From the NCBI GenBank assembly GCA_003446295.1, contig DMBB01000310.1:1-6350 (forward strand): a stretch of 6,350 bases of DNA, given 5' to 3'. Positions 1 through 6,350 of the stretch are shown piece by piece (within the stretch, counting starts at the first letter, position 1; each line of letters starts with the position of its first letter). Source of the stretch: Erysipelotrichaceae bacterium (GTDB taxonomy: Bacteria > Bacillota_I > Bacilli_A > Erysipelotrichales > Erysipelotrichaceae). Below the pieces are notes generated by a model. It ran no database searches, was not told where the DNA came from, and saw nothing but the letters and a program-made list of their open reading frames with translations. The position numbers and the translations under genes were made by a program.

Positions 1-41
1 AATGAAGCTTCGTTTCCGTCTCTCTTGCGTACTTTATACAT
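1..41 (-). CDS. nrdD: Anaerobic ribonucleoside-triphosphate reductase, N-terminal fragment (ATP-cone start)
   Basis: Only the first 13 complete codons lie in the window, reading MYKVRKRDGNEAS, and the gene runs off the left edge. The pattern Met-x-x-Val-x-Lys-Arg-Asp-Gly is the usual opening of the ATP-cone allosteric domain at the N-terminus of NrdD, and of some other ribonucleotide reductase proteins. NrdD is the oxygen-sensitive glycyl-radical enzyme that reduces ribonucleoside triphosphates to deoxyribonucleotides in anaerobes. The ATG lies 3 bases after the stop of the preceding radical SAM gene. A strong ribosome binding site (GGAAGGGG on the minus strand, plus positions 48-55) sits 6 bases upstream of it, inside the previous gene's last codons. 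The adjacent NrdG-type activase makes NrdD much more likely than NrdA or NrdR, which can also carry ATP-cones. The identity rests on a short fragment plus context. Confidence 0.75.
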   Translation of the reverse strand, partial: MYKVRKRDGNEAS

Positions 42-44
42 AAC

Positions 45-1190
45 CTACCCCTTCCTGATGCCCCGCAGATGTGTATCCGGCACGATCTCTCGAACTGCCG
101 CAAGGAATGTCTTCATTGTTTCTTCGTCATAGGACTGCAGTCCCGGCTGGATCGCTTTCTCCGTTTCATGGTACTGTTCAAGGATATAAGTTTCATCTTT
201 GCCGATCCACTCTGCACAGGCCAGAAGGTCCTCTACATCATGGTATTCCTTCACGACAGTCGTCGTGAACTCATGCGGCACCCTGCTGCCTCTGAGCAGA
301 CGGATCGATTCTTCGATATTCTCAATGCGGAATACATCGGGGTTCAGACCGACTGTCTCCGCGTATTTTTCTTTCCGGTTTTTCACATCCATGGATATGA
401 CGTCCGCCAGTCCTGCATCGATCAGCTCCTTCAGACGTCCCGGATGATAGCCGTTGGTTCTGACCTTGATCCGGTAGCCTGCTTCACGTGCTTTCCGGAT
501 AAACGGCAGCAGACCGTCCTGCAGCAGCGGTTCCCCGCCGCCGATGCAGATACCGTCCAGAATGCCTTTTCTTTCTTCCAGGAAAGCGATCAGCTCATCC
601 TGATCGATATAGGAAAAGTTTTCCGGCAGGAATACCAGATCCCGGTTGTGGCAGAACGGACATTTGAACGGACAGCCTGCCAGCATGACTGACGCGGACA
701 TGATGCCGGGATAATCCAGCAGGCTCATCTTCTTCAGTTCACCGATCCTCAGCATGGACGCAGAAGCAGTATCGGTCAGCTCGTTCCTGGTATTGTCGCA
801 CGCTCTGCTGAGCAGCTGCTCAAACAGTGCAAAATCCATGTCCTTGGTGAGAAGCACACGAAGCTGGTTGCGGCATTCATAAAGAGCAGCCATGACCTCG
901 GATGTCTTTTCCGTCGTATACAGGCGCTTGACCCTGCGGTCGTTTTCATCGATCCTGGACTGCACATATCCCTGCTCGATCAGCTTCTGGATAGATTTGG
1001 TCGTGGTGCCTTTATCGACTTCAACGATGCGGGTGACTTCCTGCATCGTAACGCCTTCATTCTCATTAATAAAAAGGAGGAACATGATCTGGCCGGAGCC
1101 GATCGAAAATTTCGCCAGTTCCTTATCAAGATATTTCTGCACGTTCCTGTACAACACGGAAACATTGATCAGAAAATTACTGTCTGCCAT
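45..1190 (-). CDS. nrdG: MarR-type regulator fused to a radical SAM NrdG-like activase
   Basis: This 381-residue protein has two parts. Residues about 5-140 look like a MarR regulator: a helical N-terminus, a winged helix-turn-helix (about 47-75, with VDKGTTTKSIQKL as the likely recognition region) and a wing of the form RIDENDRRVKRLY (79-91). Residues about 146-381 are a radical SAM domain of the anaerobic ribonucleotide reductase activase type. It has LLDYPG at 157-162, the CxxxCxxC 4Fe-4S ligands Cys173, Cys177 and Cys180 followed by HN, and a GGGEP SAM-binding motif at 217-221. Such activases use S-adenosylmethionine to generate the glycyl radical on NrdD, whose apparent gene starts 3 bases downstream. 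The start at 1190 has a GAGGG Shine-Dalgarno 8 bases away. No ribosome binding site precedes Met146, so I read one fused polypeptide. Typical NrdG proteins are roughly 150-240 residues without a DNA-binding domain. The MarR part may autoregulate the operon; the signal is unknown. The domain calls are firm; coupled function is inference. Confidence 0.9.
   Translation of the reverse strand: MADSNFLINVSVLYRNVQKYLDKELAKFSIGSGQIMFLLFINENEGVTMQEVTRIVEVDKGTTTKSIQKLIEQGYVQSRIDENDRRVKRLYTTEKTSEVMAALYECRNQLRVLLTKDMDFALFEQLLSRACDNTRNELTDTASASMLRIGELKKMSLLDYPGIMSASVMLAGCPFKCPFCHNRDLVFLPENFSYIDQDELIAFLEERKGILDGICIGGGEPLLQDGLLPFIRKAREAGYRIKVRTNGYHPGRLKELIDAGLADVISMDVKNRKEKYAETVGLNPDVFRIENIEESIRLLRGSRVPHEFTTTVVKEYHDVEDLLACAEWIGKDETYILEQYHETEKAIQPGLQSYDEETMKTFLAAVREIVPDTHLRGIRKG
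48..55 (-). promoter_or_regulatory. Ribosome binding site for nrdD, embedded in the end of the upstream gene
   Basis: On the minus strand GGAAGGGG ends 6 bases before the ATG at 41-39 and overlaps the last codons of the MarR-NrdG fusion gene. Together with the 3-base intergenic gap, this implies co-transcription and probably translational coupling of the activase and the reductase. Confidence 0.75.
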
Positions 1191-1216
1191 CTGCTGTCCC
1201 TCTTTTGGTCGTAACT

Positions 1217-1225
1217 ATTTTAGCA
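1217..1225 (-). promoter_or_regulatory. Likely extended -10 promoter element of the MarR-nrdG-nrdD operon
   Basis: The minus strand reads TGCTAAAAT, an extended -10 (TGn followed by TAAAAT, 5 of 6 matches to TATAAT). It would start transcription near 1210, giving a leader of about 20 bases that holds the Shine-Dalgarno. No good -35 hexamer lies 16-18 bases upstream (the sequence there is GCTTTT-like), which is typical of extended -10 promoters or of ones needing help. The element overlaps a palindrome (1220-1237), as expected for repression. Confidence 0.5.
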
Positions 1226-1237
1226 TACTCATGCCAA
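1220..1237. promoter_or_regulatory. Candidate MarR operator: imperfect palindrome over the -10 element
   Basis: The 18-bp stretch reads, on the minus strand, TTGGCAT-GAGT-ATGCTAA. The 7-bp arms match at 6 of 7 positions around a 4-bp centre. Size and symmetry suit a dimeric winged-helix protein of the MarR family. It covers part of the likely -10 of the operon whose first gene encodes a MarR domain, so autorepression is the simplest reading. No binding data are available, and short palindromes also occur by chance. Confidence 0.45.
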
Positions 1238-1272
1238 TAAAAAGCAGAGGCCTGAATAATAAAGGCCTCTGT
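1237..1272 (-). terminator. Rho-independent terminator of the 54-residue small gene
   Basis: A perfect 9-bp inverted repeat (CAGAGGCCT at 1245-1253, AGGCCTCTG at 1263-1271) encloses a 9-base loop. On the minus strand the stem is followed by GCTTTTTATT, a good U-tract, so it terminates the minus-strand transcript of the small gene ending at 1279. The plus-strand side has only GTTTCC after the stem. The U-tract abuts the promoter and operator of the next operon, keeping the two units separate. Confidence 0.8.
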
Positions 1273-1278
1273 TTCCGG

Positions 1279-1443
1279 TTATCTGTTATGAATATGGTAT
1301 TCGTCATCCATGATCCTGACGCTGCCGTCTCGTTCTTTGCTTTCTAACACTTTATAGTCTGATTCAGACATGTATTCGTGGATCACAGATGCACCGCATT
1401 CATAAACAACCATAAAAACTCTATCGTTGTTAATTTCATGCAT
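1279..1443 (-). CDS. Small protein of unknown function, 54 residues
   Basis: The open frame encodes a 54-residue, highly charged soluble protein. It begins MHEINNDRVFMVVYECGASV and ends in DDEYHIHNR, with one cysteine, many Glu/Asp residues and no membrane segment. I do not recognise the family. It looks like a real gene because it is framed by expression signals. An AAAGG Shine-Dalgarno lies 11 bases upstream (1455-1459), a plausible promoter lies at 1468-1495, and a strong terminator follows the stop by 7 bases. The 11-base spacer is long. An upstream ATG at 1450-1448 is better spaced but gives only a four-codon frame (Met-His-Tyr-Ala-stop) that overlaps the true start. A predominantly beta fold with a short C-terminal strand is possible, but that is a guess. 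The gene is transcribed separately from the nrdG-nrdD operon. Confidence 0.62.
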   Translation of the reverse strand: MHEINNDRVFMVVYECGASVIHEYMSESDYKVLESKERDGSVRIMDDEYHIHNR

Positions 1444-1467
1444 AATGCATTTATCCTTTCATGAACT

Positions 1468-1495
1468 ATAATATAAGCTCTTGCCTATATGATAA
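1468..1495 (-). promoter_or_regulatory. Likely promoter of the 54-residue small gene
   Basis: On the minus strand a TTATCA hexamer (plus 1490-1495, 4 of 6 matches to TTGACA) is separated by 16 bases from TATTAT (plus 1468-1473, 5 of 6 matches to TATAAT). Transcription would start just upstream of the AAAGG ribosome binding site at 1455-1459. The stretch is AT-rich, and alternative -10 registers (TATATT, TATAGT) overlap. Confidence 0.42.
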
Positions 1496-1524
1496 TCCTG
1501 CGGTCTACATTTGTAAATAGATCT

Positions 1525-1564
1525 GCTGAAAAAACATCCTGTTTTCACACAAAGTTCAGCTGAA
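1525..1564. repeat. Short inverted repeats in the divergent intergenic region
   Basis: GCTGAA (1525-1530) pairs with TTCAGC (1555-1560). Between them lies a second inverted repeat, AAAACA-TCC-TGTTTT. TTCAGC also forms part of a 10-bp perfect palindrome, TTCAGCTGAA (1555-1564). The 215 bp between the small gene and the peptidase gene hold no convincing plus-strand promoter by eye (weak TTTAGC / TATGAC near 1597-1625), so these repeats are the clearest candidates for regulator binding or a 5' leader structure. Confidence 0.3.
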
Positions 1565-1658
1565 ATTCACATTTTAAGAATGTCCGGCAAATAAAATTTA
1601 GCCCCACTTCCCTGCTCAATATGACATAATAATAGTTAAGTATGAAAGGAGTATCTTT

Positions 1659-4055
1659 ATGACTGCAAATAATCGTCCCAGAGGTCGTAAACGTACTGAA
1701 GCCACTTCCTCGGGAGGTGTCAATAAACGCGGAGAAGGTCTGAATACCGGCAAAGTCGGCAATGCCGACTACAGCGGCAGAAAGACCGGACAGTCCCCCA
1801 GAAGATCATCCGGTGTAACCCGCGGTGCCGGAGGAATCGGCGTACTTGCGCTTATCGCATACCTGCTGTTCGGAAATCTCGGAGGAGGCGCTGGAGGCGG
1901 TACAGCTGCACCTACACCGACACCGAAGCCTGCACAGCCGGCAGTGGTCACGCCCACCCCGACACCGAAGCCGACAGCCAATACTGCATCGACAGTCGGA
2001 CATTTCAACCCCCCGGTGACCACATACACGGATACGAATACAAGCACTGTTGACGAAACAGTGAACGGCAAAGCCAGAGATAAATTCACGAAGCTGAAGG
2101 GCAACGGCAATGATACTGCCACGATCCTGATCTACATGTGTGCGACTGACCTGGAAGCCAACTACGGTATGGCAACCAGCGACATCAATGAAATGGCGAC
2201 TGCGGCACAGTCCGACAAGGTCAATGTCATCATTGAGACCGGCGGTACAAAGAAATGGCAGAACAATGTCATGAGTACTGCAACAAACGAACGCTGGAAG
2301 GTCGCTCAGAATTCCCTGATCGCGCTTGACAGGAATGTCGGCAGAAAGCAGATGACCTCACCCAATACACTGAAGGACTTCATTGAATGGGGTGTCAAGG
2401 AGTTCCCGGCTGACAGATATATGCTGATATTCTGGGATCATGGCGGAGGCTCCATCCAGGGCTACGGCTATGACCAGATCTATCCCAACGCTACGATGAC
2501 AGTCGATCAGATCTCGCAGGTCCTCAAGAGCACAGGCGTCAAATTCGACTTTGTCGGCTTCGATGCATGCCTGATGGCAAATGTTGAGACAGCTGTTGCT
2601 GTATCACCGTATGCGGACTATATGATCGCTTCTGAAGAAACAGAACCCGGTACAGGCTGGTACTACACAGACTGGCTGACAACACTGGCAAAGAATTCCA
2701 GCACGCCGACGCCGACACTGGCAAAAGAGATCGTCGATACCTTTATCGCCAGAAGCGGCAGAAACGAAAAGACATCCCTGTCTCTCGTCGACCTTGCGGA
2801 ATTTGAAGCCAACGTTCCGAGCGCTCTGAGTGCTTTTGCAAAGACGATCACGACTGCAGTCAATTCCAATGCTTACCGTACGATCGCCAATGCGCGTTCC
2901 CAGACAAAGGAATACGCACAGTCCAATAAGATCGACCAGGTAGACCTGGTGCACTTCTGCCAGAATGTCAATTCCAAGGAAGCACAGGATCTGATCACTG
3001 CGATCAAAGGGTGCGTGAAATACAACCGTGTCTACAACATGACGAACAGCTCAGGTCTGAGCATCTACTTCCCCTACCGTTCTACAAGCAGAGTGTCCGC
3101 AGCTGCCAGACTGTATGACAGCCTCGGCATGGACAGCAGCTACACAGATGCGATCCGTTCCTTTGCGACGATGGAAACATCCGGTCAGGTCGTTACCGGC
3201 AACAACAGCAACCCGCTGTACAGCATTCTCGGCGGACAGCCTTCCTACAGTTCCCAGCAGGCCGTCGGATATGAGGATATCCTGAGCCTCCTGATGAACG
3301 GCGGTTCCCAGCAGTCTGCACAGTCCGGCTACGGTTCCCTGGAACAGCTGCTCGGCGGTTCCTATGGCGTACAGCCCAACTCCCTTGACCTGTTTGCACA
3401 GATGCTGGGCGGCAGAGCTGAGATACTCGATACAACGAACCTGGTGCTCTCCGAAGTCAACGGACATCAGGTACTGAGCCTTTCCCAGGAACAGTGGGAT
3501 CTGATCAACGATGTTGAACTGAACGTATGGATCAACGACGGAAGCGGATATATCGATCTTGGTCTGGACAATGTGTTTGACTTCGATGAAGAAGGCAATC
3601 TGCTGGTCGAATATGACGGCTTATGGACAGCCATTGACGATCAGGTCGTCTCCTACTATGTCAGAGAATCTGAGTTCTATGATGACGGCGGATATGCTGT
3701 TGAAGGCTATGTCCCTGCTCTGGTCAACGGTGAACGTGCAAACTTTGTGATCCGCTTTACTGATGAAGCTCCTGAAGGAACAGTCATCGGCGCACAGAAG
3801 GTCTACGAAGAAGGCATCGAAGCCAAGGGTTATATGGAACTGAACGAAGGCGATGAGATCTCCTTCATCTGTGATTACTATGACTATGACGGAAACTACC
3901 AGAATACATATGAGCTTGGCGATGCACCGCTGAAATATGACGGTGAACTGACAGTCAGCACATATGAGATCACCGGTGAGGATATCCTCTTCGGATACAG
4001 ACTCACAGACATCTACAACGCAAATACATTTACACCGATGCTGAATCTTGACTGA
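1659..4055 (+). CDS. Membrane-anchored clostripain-family (peptidase C11) cysteine protease
   Basis: This 798-residue protein starts at an ATG 7 bases after a good AAAGGAG site (1645-1651). Residues 1-55 are basic, Gly/Ser-rich and probably cytoplasmic. Residues about 58-72 (GVLALIAYLLFG core) form a single membrane anchor with positive residues before it, so the rest should face outside. A Thr/Pro linker with two TPTPKP units spans about 84-106. The C11 domain runs from about 154 to 505: TILIYMCATDLE at 155-166, the catalytic His261 in FWDHGGG, and the catalytic Cys304 in FDACLM, followed by EETEPGTGW at 326-334. Clostripain-type enzymes cleave after Arg or Lys, so a similar specificity is likely. 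A Gly/Ser/Gln-rich stretch (505-590) with four LLGG-like motifs leads to an acidic C-terminal region (590-798), probably beta-rich. There is no LPxTG sorting signal. It seems monocistronic, ending in a terminator. Family confidence is high; substrate is unknown. Confidence 0.9.
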   Translation: MTANNRPRGRKRTEATSSGGVNKRGEGLNTGKVGNADYSGRKTGQSPRRSSGVTRGAGGIGVLALIAYLLFGNLGGGAGGGTAAPTPTPKPAQPAVVTPTPTPKPTANTASTVGHFNPPVTTYTDTNTSTVDETVNGKARDKFTKLKGNGNDTATILIYMCATDLEANYGMATSDINEMATAAQSDKVNVIIETGGTKKWQNNVMSTATNERWKVAQNSLIALDRNVGRKQMTSPNTLKDFIEWGVKEFPADRYMLIFWDHGGGSIQGYGYDQIYPNATMTVDQISQVLKSTGVKFDFVGFDACLMANVETAVAVSPYADYMIASEETEPGTGWYYTDWLTTLAKNSSTPTPTLAKEIVDTFIARSGRNEKTSLSLVDLAEFEANVPSALSAFAKTITTAVNSNAYRTIANARSQTKEYAQSNKIDQVDLVHFCQNVNSKEAQDLITAIKGCVKYNRVYNMTNSSGLSIYFPYRSTSRVSAAARLYDSLGMDSSYTDAIRSFATMETSGQVVTGNNSNPLYSILGGQPSYSSQQAVGYEDILSLLMNGGSQQSAQSGYGSLEQLLGGSYGVQPNSLDLFAQMLGGRAEILDTTNLVLSEVNGHQVLSLSQEQWDLINDVELNVWINDGSGYIDLGLDNVFDFDEEGNLLVEYDGLWTAIDDQVVSYYVRESEFYDDGGYAVEGYVPALVNGERANFVIRFTDEAPEGTVIGAQKVYEEGIEAKGYMELNEGDEISFICDYYDYDGNYQNTYELGDAPLKYDGELTVSTYEITGEDILFGYRLTDIYNANTFTPMLNLD

Positions 4056-4079
4056 TCAGCAGACATGATATGCTCAGAT

Positions 4080-4110
4080 ACTCTGCCGTGCCTCACGGCA
4101 GAGTTTTTCT
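4080..4110 (+). terminator. Rho-independent terminator after the C11 peptidase gene
   Basis: CTCTGCCGT (4081-4089) and ACGGCAGAG (4095-4103) form a perfect 9-bp, GC-rich stem, extended by an A-T pair at 4080/4104, with a 5-base loop. TTTTTCTTT follows. It lies 25 bases after the peptidase stop and separates that gene from lysS. Confidence 0.9.
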
Positions 4111-4120
4111 TTCCATCATG

Positions 4121-4148
4121 TTGATTTGACGCATAAACATGATATAAT
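4121..4148 (+). promoter_or_regulatory. Promoter of the T-box-lysS unit
   Basis: TTGATT (4121-4126) lies 16 bases before a perfect TATAAT (4143-4148). Transcription should begin near 4155, just before the first stem of the T-box leader, which supports the call. Confidence 0.8.
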
Positions 4149-4154
4149 TTCATG

Positions 4155-6035
<1,881 letters not shown>

Positions 6036-6085
6036 ATTCCAGATAAGACATTGAAAAACGGGCAAAAAGCGGAGATATGAGCAGA

Positions 6086-6107
6086 TATAAAGGCTTATAA
6101 AGGCCTT
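6086..6107 (+). repeat. Tandem 10-bp repeat TATAAAGGC(T/C) downstream of lysS
   Basis: TATAAAGGCT (6086-6095) is followed directly by TATAAAGGCC (6096-6105), matching at 9 of 10 positions. The same stretch can fold as AAGGCT-TATAAA-GGCCTT, but no U-tract follows, so it is a poor terminator. Its function is unknown. Confidence 0.4.
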
Positions 6108-6135
6108 CAGGTGGTAAATTTTGTACATTTCATAA

Positions 6136-6177
6136 GGCAAAATTCCCCAATCTTTCCCAATTTCTCCCCAATTTGCC
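6136..6177. repeat. Three phased CCCAAT repeats inside a flanking inverted repeat
   Basis: CCCAAT occurs at 6146-6151, 6156-6161 and 6167-6172, each preceded by pyrimidines. The spacing of 10 and 11 bp is close to one DNA helical turn. The array is flanked by GGCAAA (6136-6141) and TTTGCC (6172-6177), which extend to an 8-bp inverted repeat with one bulged A. It lies between lysS and the next gene. It could be a regulator binding site or part of the 3' untranslated region; nothing decides between them. Confidence 0.45.
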
Positions 6178-6216
6178 GGAAAGATATGAAGATTTATAAG
6201 CACTTCGTATACATGG

Positions 6217-6243
6217 AAGCTCCTGTAACAGGGAGCTTTCTTT
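6217..6243 (+). terminator. Probable rho-independent terminator of lysS
   Basis: AAGCTCCTG (6217-6225) pairs with CAGGGAGCTT (6229-6238) with one bulged G and a 3-base loop, followed by TTTCTTTG. The U-tract is interrupted by a C. It lies about 180 bases after the lysS stop, so the transcript would carry a long 3' untranslated region. Confidence 0.65.
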
Positions 6244-6291
6244 GTACAGTACATACCGCAAGCCATGGGTACCGATGCTAATGTAAGGCGG

Positions 6292-6297
6292 TATAAT
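6292..6297 (+). promoter_or_regulatory. Possible -10 element of the right-edge gene
   Basis: A perfect TATAAT lies 19 bases before the start codon at 6317. No good -35 hexamer is found 16-18 bases upstream (the region reads GGTACCG). Transcription would begin near 6304, right at the Shine-Dalgarno, giving a leader of only about 13 bases, which is unusually short. A promoter further upstream is an alternative. Confidence 0.38.
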
Positions 6298-6316
6298 ATC
6301 CTCAAGGAGGTACCTC

Positions 6317-6350
6317 ATGAACGGTAAATATCAGCCGGGACAGAAAGTCT
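6317..6350 (+). CDS. Start of an unidentified gene (11 codons visible)
   Basis: The ATG follows an ideal AAGGAGG site (6304-6310) by 6 bases. The visible residues are MNGKYQPGQKV, and the frame stays open to the window edge. Gly-Gln-Lys-Val near the start is seen in several small beta-barrel domains, but this is far too little to name a family. The strong ribosome binding site is the main evidence that it is a gene. It is separated from lysS by a terminator, so it is probably not in the same operon. Confidence 0.7.
   Translation, partial: MNGKYQPGQKV

Noticed and set aside
69..692. Plus-strand open frame opposite the radical SAM domain
   Set aside because: Cys/Phe/Gln-rich nonsense translation without a ribosome binding site, mirroring the real minus-strand gene.
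705..760. Separate nrdG gene starting at Met146 or Met155 of the fusion
   Set aside because: No Shine-Dalgarno precedes Met146, the frame is continuous, and the MarR part has its own good start and no stop.
892..1347. Plus-strand open frame crossing the MarR start and the terminator
   Set aside because: It runs through a strong terminator hairpin, promoter and the small gene on the other strand, and shows no domain.
1917..1972. 14-bp direct repeat CCGACACCGAAGCC (1917-1930 and 1959-1972)
   Set aside because: It encodes the TPTPKP units of the Thr/Pro linker, so coding repetition explains it.
6077..6100. Seven-codon frame within the tandem repeat
   Set aside because: The spacing to GGAG is only 2 bases and its codons simply follow the repeat.
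6186..6281. 31-codon plus-strand frame downstream of lysS
   Set aside because: It overlaps the terminator hairpin, has only a weak GGAAAG site, and its sequence is not protein-like.

Overview
The window looks like the chromosome of an anaerobic member of the Bacillota (Firmicutes), most likely a gut-type Erysipelotrichia or Clostridia relative. This is inferred from strong AAGGAGG-type ribosome binding sites, a T-box riboswitch in front of an aminoacyl-tRNA synthetase, an oxygen-sensitive class III ribonucleotide reductase operon, and a membrane-anchored clostripain-family protease. Base composition is moderate and even. No insertion sequences, CRISPR arrays, rRNA or tRNA genes were seen.

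Left part, minus strand (1-1443). A 54-residue unknown small protein (1279-1443) has its own likely promoter and a strong terminator. Next comes a 381-residue fusion (45-1190): a MarR-type winged-helix DNA-binding domain joined to a radical SAM activase of the NrdG type. Three bases after its stop, and using a ribosome binding site inside its last codons, begins what reads as the ATP-cone of anaerobic ribonucleotide reductase NrdD (1-41, cut by the window edge). The activase would install the glycyl radical on NrdD. The fused MarR domain suggests the same polypeptide senses something and controls transcription. An imperfect palindrome over the likely -10 element (1220-1237) is the natural candidate operator.

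Middle, plus strand (1659-4110). A 215-bp divergent intergenic region leads to a 798-residue C11 (clostripain-like) cysteine peptidase. It has a basic cytoplasmic N-terminus, one membrane anchor, a Thr/Pro linker, the catalytic domain, and a long acidic C-terminal region. It is followed by a strong intrinsic terminator.

Right part, plus strand (4121-6350). A sigma-A-type promoter leads directly into a T-box riboswitch whose specifier can be read as AAA (Lys). It has a canonical 7-nt T-box bulge and mutually exclusive antiterminator and terminator helices. It controls lysS, a class II lysyl-tRNA synthetase with an unusual charged N-terminal extension of about 55 residues. A 281-bp intergenic stretch with short repeats and a terminator follows. 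The window ends with the first codons of another plus-strand gene (6317 onward) that I cannot identify.

Most notable: the MarR-NrdG fusion heading an nrdG-nrdD operon, the lysine T-box on lysS, the LysRS N-terminal extension, and the unannotated small gene.
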